DNA of 41,385 nucleotides, taken from assembly GCA_032718475.1 (NCBI GenBank), contig JAUCBJ010000120.1:1-41385 (forward strand), read 5' to 3'. Under the pieces are notes generated by a model. It searched no databases, was not told where the DNA came from, and worked only from the letters and a program-made list of their open reading frames with translations. The DNA comes from Nemertoderma westbladi. Lineage: Eukaryota; Xenacoelomorpha; Nemertodermatida; Nemertodermatidae. The translations under genes and the position numbers were made by a program. Shown in pieces: positions 32,891-41,385 of this stretch. Position 1 is the stretch's first letter. Each line of letters starts with the position of its first letter.

Positions 32891-33388
32891 GAGTAAGAGG
32901 TAGAAGGGTATATAAGATATAGATATTAGTTAGCAGTTAGTAGCGAGAGGGGGGCATATGAGTACAGTTGGGTAAATCGTGTGGCCACGCGACGCATACT
33001 GCTGTACTGCACAGGCCCACAGAGTAGGCCAGAATGTGGATTAGAGAATAGAATAATCCATAGGCAATAGTAAGTAGTAGGACAGTAGAATTAAAATTAG
33101 ACTAAAAATAAATAGATAGATAAAAATAAATAGAATAGGGCTGAAAGTTACAAATTATGGCAACACTAGGAAAGTTATTCTGGAACATAATAAAAGTAAC
33201 GGACAGAAATCGAAATTAGGGTGTATTTACTAGCTTCAGAATTAATTAGTAATAATTTAGGCTAAAAGGGCGCAGTTAAGTAAGAAATAGGCCATTATCG
33301 GACCGTACAGAACATCTTAGATACATCACTCATCTGTATTGCGCCTTGGTAAGGCACCACCTTACAGGTGAGCGAGTGAGTGTTCGGA
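32891..33388 (+). other. Spacer before the third ORF, with splice-like sites
   Basis: AT-rich leader with no ORF. Just before the ATG, TTACAG|GTGAGC at about 33363-33374 contains both an acceptor-like CCACCTTACAG and a strong donor-like CAG|GTGAGC. The downstream ORF may therefore be expressed from a spliced RNA. This is inference from the motifs only. Confidence 0.3.
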
Positions 33389-35908
33389 ATGGCGAGCAAA
33401 TTGATCAGAAAGAGAAAGGCGGAGTCAGGAGGAAAGGAGATACTGGTGGATTTCACTGAGAGGCATCCGGAAGAGAAGACGAGAGGATACTACGAGAGGT
33501 TGGAAAGGGGTCACGCGGCACGAGCGCTGCAGGATCACTTCCGGGAGATGCACGAACAGCGGCTGGACAACGCAATCTTCCAACACTTCCACTACGTGGT
33601 GAAAGGGGACGAGGCGAAGTTCGGGATTCCAAAGTACCCGAGGGAATCACCGAGGAAGGACTGGAAGAGATTCATAGAGTCCGTCAACAGGGGAGGATAT
33701 ATGATCCTAGGCGACGAGGGAACCGTGGAAGACGAGGCGGGTTCGAGACGAGGATCGGCGGGGTCGGCCAGGACCATACTCCTACATTTGGCCGCGCCAA
33801 ATGGGGACATCTTCTTATTTGATCTAGGAATGTATTGGAAGAAGGACGGGCCGAAATTGAACTGGTTGCCGAAAGCTGTACAAGTCTTGGTAAGAGAGAA
33901 GTCGACGACGAAAGTGGGATCGGCGATTCGCGAGGACGCGGAGAGAATTATCGGTCCGGACGCCACCAACCTCCTGGATATGCAGAAGGTCTTTATGGCT
34001 ATGACGGCACCGGATGGGTTGGGGGTAGTCGAAAACACAGGCCAATGCGGGGCGGTGGCAATGGGCCAACTATTGGGGCTCGTGTGCCACAAACCGATGG
34101 ACTGGGGGAAGTTCAGGGAAGAATACGGAGCAGAATTAGCGAACTCGCTAAAGTGGGGAGCGAGACCGGGAAAGCAAGAGGTATATCAATTCCGCAGAGG
34201 AGCGATAAAGGTATATCAGAAGCGATATATCCTGCAGGAGGACTGGATGATGATAAGTTTGCTTAACTTATTTATGACCGTGGTTATCGAGATGGAACCA
34301 GCGGCATTTCTGTTATCAGGATCACCCCTAAGCTACAGGAGAGCCTTTAAAATGGCCTTCGACGGTCTGGTAGACCACCCGGGGCTGAAGGGCGAGTCGG
34401 TGTACTACAACAGCCGGCATCTGGTAGACGGGGAGACAGATACGCCGTATCAGAGATGGGAGCAGCTAGAAACGGATAGACGAGAAGCAAAGCGACTGGA
34501 AGAAGTCGCTAGACGGGAGAGGATAGAAGCAGAGGAGAGGGAAGAGGAGGCCAGGATGCAGAGTTACGGCTTCGAGGAACAGGCAGGCTTAGACGAACTT
34601 CATTGGACTTCGTCAGGGAGTTCGGGGGAGTCTCTAGGGCGAGAACTGGGGTGGACTGTGGGATCACCGAAACAGTCTACGTCAGGGTTGCAAGAGATGC
34701 CCATACCAGCGGGCGCTGAAGGCGACCAACCGCCAAGGAAGTTAAGGGAGCTAGAGGGATGGAGAGCTACGGGCGAGAGCCAAGGCGGGAAGGGACATAG
34801 TGGATCCATCGGGATACCGGGGTTGGAGCCACTGTCAGAGGTGGAGGAGGATGACGACGAGTTCGGAGAGATGCCGCCCATCGAGAGGATAGGCCACTCG
34901 GACATGGACTGGGTTGGCGGAAGGGTGGTGACGGCCAGTGGGGCGAGGGCCTTCTGGAACAGATCCGGCAAGCGGACCTGGGTGCACGAGGAGCCGGCAA
35001 TGGATTTCGCGGGGAGCACTATCAGGTTGGGCGAACAACCGGGGACGGCACCACGGATAGTATTCGGGGAGACAATGCCCGAGAGGGGCGGAGAGATCGA
35101 CGTAGACAGAGACACCAACGTGGAGAAGTTCGCCTACCAGCGACTCCACAGACCGCGGAGATCGCTTGGGACGAAGGACGACGTGGGGCGGGAGACATTG
35201 GTACTCGGCTGCGAATACTGTGGGAGACAGACCCACCAGGAAAGGAGCTGCTTGTACCGGTTCCAAAGGGGAACCTTTTGTCTCTATTGCCAAGAGTCGA
35301 GCCACAGGATGGGGGCGTGTCCACGGTTGCATAACCGATGTCCGAAGTGCAACTTTCGGGGACACTACGGACGCCAGTGCGACTGGATGGACGACGAAGA
35401 GAAGTTCAGAAGATTCGAGGAGTGGGCCGACGTTGGGGCCATGACGCGCCAGCGCATGAAGGCCCAGGAGTTCAAGTGGGGTTTCTTCCTTATCAATCAG
35501 GAGGCTCACATGGAAATCATAAAGCGGAGGCTACCGTTTACCTATCAAGAGGTAGCAACGGCGGTGTCGTATGCCGGAGTGATGAATACGCAAAGATATT
35601 TGGACAGGTGGACGCCACAGAACCGAGGGGAGTTTAGGGATTTCTTGGCGGAGCACGTGTCGCAAGCAATGAAAATGATCCTATGGGACGCCACCAGAGG
35701 GAGACAACCGGGCCACTCTGAGGGGCCACCGGCGAAGCGATATCGGGCACTAATAACACCAGCGCCCAAGGAGCCAACAACCGGAATCAGCAGGGAGGTG
35801 GCGGCGAAAGTCCGAAAGCAGAAAGCGGATCCCAGAGGAGCGGTGGTAACCAAGAAACGACCCAGGGAAGAGGACGCCAGGGGGAACTATCCCCAGAGGA
35901 ACAGATAG
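33389..35908 (+). CDS. DEDD 3'-5' exonuclease-like protein with three zinc knuckles
   Basis: The ATG at 33389 opens 839 intact residues, the longest undamaged frame of the element. Residues about 100-300 follow the order of a WRN/RNase D/EXD-type exonuclease. It has a strand at 129-146 (TILLHLAAPNGDIFLFDL), KVGSAIREDAERI with Asp183 at the exo II position, CGAVAMGQLLGLVCHKP, then an exo III-like region around Tyr280 and Asp285. The exo I position reads GDEGT (108-112) rather than a clear D-x-E, so activity is doubtful. A charged helix (365-400) and an acidic disordered middle follow. Three canonical CX2CX4HX4C knuckles lie at 608-621, 631-644 and 651-664, then a basic C-terminal tail. It occupies the place of pol inside an LTR element. 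The knuckles suggest RNA binding; the exonuclease call rests on pattern, not on alignment. Confidence 0.6.
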   Translation: MASKLIRKRKAESGGKEILVDFTERHPEEKTRGYYERLERGHAARALQDHFREMHEQRLDNAIFQHFHYVVKGDEAKFGIPKYPRESPRKDWKRFIESVNRGGYMILGDEGTVEDEAGSRRGSAGSARTILLHLAAPNGDIFLFDLGMYWKKDGPKLNWLPKAVQVLVREKSTTKVGSAIREDAERIIGPDATNLLDMQKVFMAMTAPDGLGVVENTGQCGAVAMGQLLGLVCHKPMDWGKFREEYGAELANSLKWGARPGKQEVYQFRRGAIKVYQKRYILQEDWMMISLLNLFMTVVIEMEPAAFLLSGSPLSYRRAFKMAFDGLVDHPGLKGESVYYNSRHLVDGETDTPYQRWEQLETDRREAKRLEEVARRERIEAEEREEEARMQSYGFEEQAGLDELHWTSSGSSGESLGRELGWTVGSPKQSTSGLQEMPIPAGAEGDQPPRKLRELEGWRATGESQGGKGHSGSIGIPGLEPLSEVEEDDDEFGEMPPIERIGHSDMDWVGGRVVTASGARAFWNRSGKRTWVHEEPAMDFAGSTIRLGEQPGTAPRIVFGETMPERGGEIDVDRDTNVEKFAYQRLHRPRRSLGTKDDVGRETLVLGCEYCGRQTHQERSCLYRFQRGTFCLYCQESSHRMGACPRLHNRCPKCNFRGHYGRQCDWMDDEEKFRRFEEWADVGAMTRQRMKAQEFKWGFFLINQEAHMEIIKRRLPFTYQEVATAVSYAGVMNTQRYLDRWTPQNRGEFRDFLAEHVSQAMKMILWDATRGRQPGHSEGPPAKRYRALITPAPKEPTTGISREVAAKVRKQKADPRGAVVTKKRPREEDARGNYPQRNR

Positions 35909-36143
35909 GTTCCCAGGGCCGGGGGAGAGAAACTGAGACTTGGACGTGGTACGCCTGGAAGGCGCCGCGTGGGACGTACGAACTATTAAGTACAAATTAA
36001 ACTGATGCAAAATAATAAATAAGTGCAATTATATGTACGTACGTAGTGATCAGTAGTTTAGCAATAAAATATACATTCGGAGTAAGTACTATAGTCATAC
36101 AACCATTCTCAATTAGCTACTGGGACTGGGGGGATAACTGACT

Positions 36144-36299
36144 ATGGCACTATGGACGAGACACCAGACGATTTCACACTTCTTGAGTGCGACGGCACAA
36201 GAGGGGGGGAGATTCGTCAGAAGGGATGAGGTAGTCGAAGTGGGGTTGAGGGACGGAGTAATGGTGCGAAGTGCGGAGAGAGTGCGGACGCAATTCTAG
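36144..36299 (+). CDS. Small ORF near the 3' LTR, possible remnant
   Basis: A 51-residue frame starts at an ATG and ends in DGVMVRSAERVRTQF. The VVEVGLRDGVMVR portion faintly recalls the C-terminal beta domain of BEL/Pao integrases. It could be the last trace of a lost pol gene, or chance. The region 36300-36580 around it has G-rich tracts and no gene. Confidence 0.2.
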   Translation: MALWTRHQTISHFLSATAQEGGRFVRRDEVVEVGLRDGVMVRSAERVRTQF

Positions 36300-36581
36300 T
36301 GTGGGGGGGGGGGAGAGTAAGAGGCTGAGTGAGGGACGAGGAGGTCCGAGGGTATGAGAGAGTTAGGGTGAGAGTGGAGAAGAGATAGGGCGAAAGTGTT
36401 GGGGAAACAAAAGTCGCGTGAGAGGTGAGCGCGATCGGCCCGACATGGGACGCCAGGCATACAGGGTAGCGTTATCATACCCATAGGGAGCGGCCTGGAA
36501 AGCCGGCTCCGAGAAAAATAATTCCACCCCACACCCGATACTAGATCGGGATCCAGCGGGATTGTAGCGCACTTAAGGTGG

Positions 36582-36618
36582 ATGCTATCTTCTCACCGGG
36601 AAGATAGCATGGGGGGAG
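36582..36618 (+). promoter_or_regulatory. Hairpin and polypurine tract before the 3' LTR
   Basis: ATGCTATCTTC at 36582-36592 and GAAGATAGCAT at 36600-36610 form a perfect 11-bp stem with a 7-base loop. It is followed directly by GGGGGGAG, then the LTR start TGTTAGC. The purine run is the expected plus-strand primer site of a reverse-transcribing element. The stem could help define it or act in RNA processing. Confidence 0.7.
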
Positions 36619-36809
36619 TGTTAGCTTATTCAATCCCGCTAACACCCCATAAAGTTAAGCCAATAAGCAATATTGGGGGCCACGAGATTGGGTAATCACC
36701 AACTCGTGCCACCCCAACAAAATGGGAAGGAGAAACACAATGAGGGTCAGGGGCCAAACCCCTAACCCAGAGAGAACAGGTGGAGTGAACGGGAACACTC
36801 CAAAGGGCG
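36619..36809 (+). mobile_element. 3' LTR, truncated after about 190 bp
   Basis: Matches the first 190 bp of the 25517 and 37438 LTRs. It breaks off at CAAAGGGCG, and two bases later sequence of the CR1/Jockey-like LINE begins. The rest of the LTR is missing here but present at 37438-37994. Confidence 0.85.
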
Positions 36810-36811
36810 TA

Positions 36812-37437
36812 CTACTGGGGTAGTTTCAGATAACAGAAATGAGTTTGGTTTGGAATGACGAATATGCCGAGTTGGACAACGAGCGGACGAAGGCAGTGCA
36901 GAAGCTAATTTAGAACCGATAGTAGAGAAAAACTCGTTGAATTGGTTTGCAATATCTTTAGAGTTAGTGAGCGAGATGACATTACCATTATTGTTAATGT
37001 TTAAGCGCTTGGGAATATAATGTTTATTATTACGGTGCAATAAAGAATTTATAGTCCCCCAGGTCTTTTTAATATTACTCGAATTTTTGGCAAACTCAGC
37101 TTCATAGAAACTCATTGTCTATTATACATAAAAATTACTTGTATTTTAAATTTTTTTCACAATAACATTTATAAATTTTAAACTTTTTGGAGTCAAAATT
37201 ATTTATCTATTTTCTTTAGTCAAAACATCAAAACATTTGGTTGGATCAATGTCTAAGAATTTATAAGCCAATAACACAGATAAATGGTTTGATTGTAATT
37301 TAGAGTGTTTCTGATCCTAGTGGTTTGTCACAAGAACACTGAGCGTTTTTATTGAGTTGAAATATATGGAAGAGGATTCGAATAATTGTTCACCTTTAAA
37401 AAAGGTAATTGAAAACAAAAAATATCAAAATATAATT
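36812..37437. repeat. Second copy of the 24891-25516 segment
   Basis: Repeats LINE 5' coding sequence (minus strand) and its flank, same length and apparently identical to 24891-25516. The LINE fragment encodes about 100 residues before the junction. It ends at TAATT followed by an LTR, exactly as the first copy does. Confidence 0.9.
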
Positions 37438-37994
37438 TGTTAGCTTATTCAATCCCGCTAACACCCCATAAAGTTAAGCCAATAAGCAATATTGGGGGCC
37501 ACGAGATTGGGTAATCACCAACTCGTGCCACCCCAACAAAATGGGAAGGAGAAACACAATGAGGGTCAGGGGCCAAACCCCTAACCCAGAGAGAACAGGT
37601 GGAGTGAACGGGAACACTCCAAAGAGCGCCAACAAGGGTATCAACCAATCAGAGGGGGGAAAGGCATCGATTAGGTAGAGTAACAAGGCCAACCGTGCAA
37701 TATAGCCAGTTGGCAGTAATCATTTCAGTTCAGTTATCTCAGTATCATATTGGTGCTAGTTAAGTTAGTTAGTTTATCTAGGGAAGGACCGGGACTTTAA
37801 TTACCGTATCCCGCCTTCCGTATTCGACAACATTATCCATATACCTATATCTATATACCCTATATCTATATATCCTTACAACCGATTATTATATACAACA
37901 AACGACACGAACTCTTTTTACCTTTCATACACACGGCGGGGACGCGTGAACTAAACAACCGGATAAACCGGGATCCTTCCTGGATCCCGTCACA
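37438..37994 (+). mobile_element. 557-bp lone LTR with 5-bp target duplication
   Basis: Starts TGTTAGC and ends GTCACA. TAATT lies at 37433-37437 and again at 37995-37999. This is a complete LTR with intact target duplication and no internal region, so it is a solo LTR. It could equally be the 3' LTR of the full element if the segment 36810-37628 is an assembly duplication. Confidence 0.85.
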
Positions 37995-38069
37995 TAATTT
38001 AATTCTTTAACGTTTTTTTAGGCATCTTTCTTTGGACGAAATCGGTAAAGATATGTCAGCTAATCGGAA

Positions 38070-38531
38070 TTGTTCGGAATTTATAGAAGCGAATATTCTA
38101 ATATTCTACAGACAGCGCTATCTAGCGGTGAATATAAGAACATTGAATTGAGTGATTGGCTCACTAGATGGCGTGTCCCTTACCCTGATATTGGAGGATA
38201 TTGCGAAAACCAAATTAGCGAAAATTATTTCGAATTCCCGATGGTTTACCACAAAAACGATGTGACAACTTCCTGTTTACTGCGATACCAGATAAACAGT
38301 CATATCGATGTTATGAACAAATTCGGCCGCTATAAGATAGAATACATACCGGTTGGGAAAATACATGGAATTACTGCTGTATCACCATGGGAACTAATAC
38401 TTAATCGAACAAACAATCAGACAGTCAGACTGTTTTCTGTTCATTTACATGCGTTGGTACATCTATTAGTTCAAACTGAAAGTATTAGCAGTTTGTTCAA
38501 ATTTAACGCACCACGAGAAATAAACATATAA
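38070..38531 (+). CDS. Unrecognised open frame of 153 codons
   Basis: The frame is open from 38070 (no ATG at its start; first ATG at 38241) to TAA at 38529. Composition is balanced rather than AT-driven, with blocks such as WLTRWRVPYPDIGGY and MNKFGRYKIEYIPVGKIHGI. It may be an exon or a fragment of an older transposon coding region. No splice sites were convincing and no family is recognised. Confidence 0.25.
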   Translation: MFGIYRSEYSNILQTALSSGEYKNIELSDWLTRWRVPYPDIGGYCENQISENYFEFPMVYHKNDVTTSCLLRYQINSHIDVMNKFGRYKIEYIPVGKIHGITAVSPWELILNRTNNQTVRLFSVHLHALVHLLVQTESISSLFKFNAPREINI

Positions 38532-38584
38532 TTATATTACTCACATCTGTTTATCACATAAGAATTTAAATATTTCACAAAATG

Positions 38585-38662
38585 GCGGGTTTGTAGCTCA
38601 ATTTATAGTTTGATGGGCGGTGTCTGCAATCTATTGGTTGTAGGTTCGATCCTCGCCAGGCC
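38585..38662 (+). mobile_element. tRNA-like SINE head
   Basis: A box-like TAGCTCAATTTATAGTTTGA at 38594 and B box GGTTCGATCC at 38643-38652, spaced as in a tRNA promoter. The acceptor stem does not pair and there is no clean cloverleaf, so this is a tRNA-derived repeat or pseudogene rather than a working tRNA. Confidence 0.55.
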
Positions 38663-38732
38663 TCTATTCTTCTGGGCTCGATAAAATGCGTAACATTTAA
38701 ATTACTGGAAAACTTGGATACGAGTAGCGACT

Positions 38733-38986
38733 AACTCTACTACTACAACGATTGGTATGCTGCATTGCAGCTGCATATTATATATATATTACATATATTT
38801 TAAGATTGCTATGCGCCGGCTTGTTGACAAAATTGCGCCACCACAACTCCCTATCACCCATGACATTTGCTAGATCATCCGAATTTTCAATGCCGGTGTC
38901 CTTTAATATGCGTCTCAAGAAAGTAATGGGCTGTCCACCTTGCTAATTCACTAGCTGGTCCTCAAGGCAAAAGCAATGTTCTGCAA
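38733..38986 (-). mobile_element. 5'-truncated, internally deleted LINE copy
   Basis: The inverse matches the intact LINE from about 20869 to its (TAG)n tail. About 30 bp is missing in the CCAGTGCATAATC region, and an AT-rich insertion (TATATATATATT) lies near the end. It has more changes than the two short plus-strand copies, so it is older. Confidence 0.8.
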
Positions 38987-39031
38987 CTACCCCACCTTCG
39001 GGTAGCAGCTATCGAAAGAGGAGTCTTAGGG
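38987..39031. repeat. Second copy of the 2634-2680 repeat
   Basis: ACCTTCGGGTAGCAGCTATC and onward, same orientation as at 2634. It abuts the truncated end of the LINE fragment. Confidence 0.5.
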
Positions 39032-39132
39032 GATATTGGTATTGGTATTGCAGATGTGAGTCCTTAAGGACGTAAATTGTGGACATTCACGGTATCAGGT
39101 AGTATTTCTAGGTCTAACCTTTTATCTTAGTC

Positions 39133-39240
39133 GTTAGCGGAATGGTCTGGTCATACTTCCGAATTCGAGGTCACCAGTTCGATCCCTCCTGGACGTCATT
39201 GCCGACTTTGCAAAGCTGGGCCCAATGAAAGTTATAATAA
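39133..39240 (+). mobile_element. Second tRNA-like SINE head
   Basis: A box-like TAGCGGAATGGTCTGG near 39135 and B box AGTTCGATCC at 39176-39185, followed by CTTTGCAAAGCTGGGCCC and an ATAATAATAA tail. The body differs from the SINE at 40762, so this is a separate family or a short form. Confidence 0.55.
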
Positions 39241-39419
39241 TAAATATGCAATGAATGAGAAAATTTGCTGCAATCGGGTTGATTACCTACCCAGATGGAT
39301 TCATACAGTATAAACTCCAAAGCAATGTATTAGTCATATTGCCTTCTATTATGCAGCTATACAGCATGACTACATCAAATAGGAATTCTAACTATTTCTT
39401 CATATAAATTATTTACACA

Positions 39420-40189
39420 TAACGACAACGGACGCTATTCTTACTGTTACGGAACAACTACAGGAAACACTTGACAACGGTAGCTCTGCCTGTTTAATAT
39501 CAGTAGACTTAAAGAAAGCCTTCGACACCCTACCACATGACATACTACTGAAAAAATTAGATTGTTACGGGATACGGGGACTTCCATTGCAACTTATAGG
39601 CAGCTTCTTACATAACCGCTCTCATATTGTCTCTATTGATGGTATTACCTCAGAACCAGCTTTGGCCCCTTTAAATTGCGACACATTTTACCTCTACACA
39701 TTATGAGAACCCTGTACTTTGCACTAGTTCACCCTCACATACTGTACAGGAATTTTAATGTGGGGAAATAGCTACAACTATAACACGTCGAAAATAAAAG
39801 TAAAAATAAATAAGATAATCAGAGCAATAACATTTAGCCATTACCAAGCGCATGCAGCACCTATTTATAAATCTCTACAAATCCTCCCACTAGAAAAATT
39901 ATTTGACCTAGAAGTAGCTAAATTTATGTACGACATTAACAAACATAAGAAAACTGAAACCATGCAAAAAATATTCCGTCACACAAGTACAATACACAAA
40001 TATTCCACGCGCTCTGCTTCTACACAAAAGTTCTTTGTCCCTCGTGTCCGCTTACAACTTTCCCAAAATTCTATAAAATATACAGGACCTAAAATTTGGA
40101 ATGATTTACCCTTAGAACTTAAAAACTCACTATCTAAAAATGCCCTAGCAAATAAATTAAAAAAACGTTTTCTCGATGCCTTGTCTTGA
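39420..40189 (+). pseudogene. CR1/Jockey-like LINE with internal deletion of the RT core
   Basis: 39420-39665 encodes the part with DLKKAFDTLPHDILLKKL and GIRGLPLQLIGSF. It jumps at about 39670 to KLRHILPLHIM, which in the related copy at 22709-25194 lies about 190 codons later. The deletion removes the GIPQG and FADD motifs, so this copy cannot encode an active enzyme. A further one-base shift near 39750 leads into the C-terminal frame (WGNSYNY to LDALS) that ends at 40189. Confidence 0.8.
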
Positions 40190-40761
40190 AGCTGGTAAAG
40201 ATTCCACAAATAAAGTATCCACTTTGCGACATTAGGCATACTGTCCATACTCTAAGTTAGACCTATACTGTATTTATCTATGTTTGACTTATATACAATA
40301 AAACATCTCCAATATATCCAATGTGCAGTATATTCCTGATGGGTCCCACTAGCTAGCAACTGTTTCATAAACATGCTTTTTACATTCCGAGCACCTAAAT
40401 TATCTCCTTTCGAATCTATCGAGTAACAACCCCCCCCCCCCCCCCCTCTCCTGATCAGTACACTAAACCTTTCACAGTCATGCACCAGTGGAAATCTATA
40501 CTAGCTTTGCTACAGCTGACCACTGGCTGCACCCCAACACCCCACGGCTACGGCATATTATCATTAGGCCTATCATATCACCCACATTCATGAATAAATA
40601 CTGATCAACCTTAAACATTTTATGGTGACCTTTGGTGTTGGGTTTTTTGCAATATATGAACGATATCGAAAGGTGAACTTCCGAAATTAAAGGCCCGGGC
40701 CTATCCCGGATTGGAATTGAAATTTGCTCTTTGCTAGTTCACCAAAACCAATATAGGTTCC
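40190..40761. other. Non-coding spacer with a C homopolymer
   Basis: No gene is seen. A run of about 17 C lies at 40430-40446. The remainder shows no repeat with other parts of the window. Confidence 0.5.
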
Positions 40762-41038
40762 ACCTTGGTGTAGTGGACGCATTGAATTCACATCTCCCGT
40801 AGGTCGTGGGTTCGATCCTCACATGGGCCAGGGCAGTTTTCGTTTCGGCACGAATGCTTTAAAGGGACCAGCCAGGGCGCATCTCTGCCTTGCATCCTTA
40901 AGTGGTAGCTAAATGAGTACTGGAGTTTCCTCTGGGGAGTAAAGTTCTGGGGGGACCGCACTGGAAATAAGTCGTCAGACTTTGTGCGTAATCCCTGGCC
41001 TAGTGGCCGAAGAAAATTTACTTTTTACTTTTTTTTAA
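40762..41038 (+). mobile_element. tRNA-derived SINE, copy 2 (more complete)
   Basis: A box TGGTGTAGTGGA at 40766-40777 and B box GGTTCGATCC at 40809-40818 form a tRNA-like Pol III promoter. The body contains ATCTCTGCCTTGCATCC and ends GCCGAAGAAAATTTACTTTT followed by a T-rich tail. It shares this 3' end with 2915-3140. It sits 60 bp upstream of the duplicated fibrinogen-gene promoter. Confidence 0.8.
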
Positions 41039-41098
41039 TATCGGTAAATGTAACGGCTGGTATCCAAGGCACCGTTTTAGTAGGAGAGTTTGTGTTGG

Positions 41099-41331
41099 TC
41101 TATCAGTCCGTTACTTTATTTCATAAAACACACCAATTATTTATTCATATAAACTGCCCCATTTACTAACATTGCGCTACTTTGCTTCCACTAAGCAGCA
41201 GCTGGTATTTAATGTTTATTAGGTTGCGTTGTATATTGTTTAAGTATGGCGTGTTAGTGTCGTTATATTCATTGGCAGAATATTGTATTTTAGTTTGTAT
41301 TCAATTTCAATTTCGTATTCGGTTATCTAAA
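41099..41331 (+). promoter_or_regulatory. 5' flank and 5' UTR of fibrinogen-related gene, copy B
   Basis: Aligns to 1-233 at a constant offset of 41098 without gaps. Differences are single-base changes plus a 3-base block (TAA versus CTG near position 105). The retained flank implies both copies may be expressed alike. Confidence 0.6.
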
Positions 41332-41385
41332 ATGTACAAGGAAACTCTTCTGTTTTTGACTCTTGCAGCTCTTTTAGCTGTGGAG
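41332..41385 (+). CDS. Fibrinogen-related protein, copy B (start only)
   Basis: Eighteen codons to the window edge encode a signal-peptide start (MYKETLLFLTLAALLAVE) differing from copy A at a few residues. The rest, including the fibrinogen domain, lies outside the window, so the domain is inferred from copy A. Confidence 0.75.
   Translation, partial: MYKETLLFLTLAALLAVE

Noticed and set aside
32017-33389. Hidden reverse transcriptase or integrase
   Set aside because: No YxDD-like or DDE/HHCC motif is seen in any frame; the space is minisatellite and AT-rich leader.
36144-36299. Firm integrase remnant
   Set aside because: Only about 15 residues resemble an integrase C-terminus; too short to claim.
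38585-39200. Functional tRNA genes
   Set aside because: A- and B-box motifs are present, but acceptor stems do not pair and no full cloverleaf forms; they are tRNA-derived repeats.

Overview
The window is animal nuclear DNA. It has spliced genes with GT/AG introns, a fibrinogen-domain gene with a signal peptide, a sodium/solute symporter exon, tRNA-derived SINEs, two lineages of LINE, LTR elements of BEL/Pao type and AT-rich spacer. Composition and repeat types suggest a marine or other invertebrate, but the sequence alone does not fix the phylum. There are no bacterial operons, no rRNA and no CRISPR. Most open frames reflect transposons or chance.

Layout. (1) 1-1526: a two-exon secreted fibrinogen-related gene (+). 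Its promoter, 5' UTR and signal-peptide start recur gaplessly at 41099-41385, so the window spans one period of a tandem gene array. (2) 2.1-5.1 kb: a short LINE tail, a SINE, and simple and tandem repeats. (3) 5197-6459 (-): a large 3' exon of an SLC5-type transporter with no upstream exons found. (4) 8138-9679 (+): a decayed coding element of unknown family behind a possible primer-binding site. (5) 11124-13808 (-): exons of a gene resembling DUF4806 proteins, with a 41-residue internal repeat. (6) 17370-21128 (+): a full-length, apparently intact endonuclease/reverse-transcriptase LINE with an 11-bp target duplication; three 5'-truncated relatives lie at 2.1, 14.2 and 38.7 kb. (7) 22709-25194 (-): a second LINE lineage split by a roughly 717-bp terminal-inverted-repeat element. 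(8) 25517-36809: a large BEL/Pao-type LTR element. (9) 36812-37994: an exact repeat of LINE sequence plus flank, then a lone LTR. (10) 38-41 kb: an unassigned ORF, SINEs, LINE pieces, then the next fibrinogen-related copy.

The most unusual object is the LTR element. It has a long Gag-like region (low complexity, coiled coil, Asn-rich, BEL-type Gag core), one zinc knuckle and a BEL/Pao-type aspartic protease, but no reverse transcriptase, RNase H or integrase core. Where pol is expected there is a minisatellite of about 20 hairpin-forming units and an intact 839-residue ORF. That ORF resembles a DEDD 3'-5' exonuclease followed by three canonical CCHC zinc knuckles. This looks like a large non-autonomous LTR retrotransposon carrying a captured nuclease-like gene. 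A 557-bp LTR copy at the same 5-bp target duplication (TAATT) suggests the locus exists both as a full element and as a solo LTR, with two haplotypes probably joined in the assembly.
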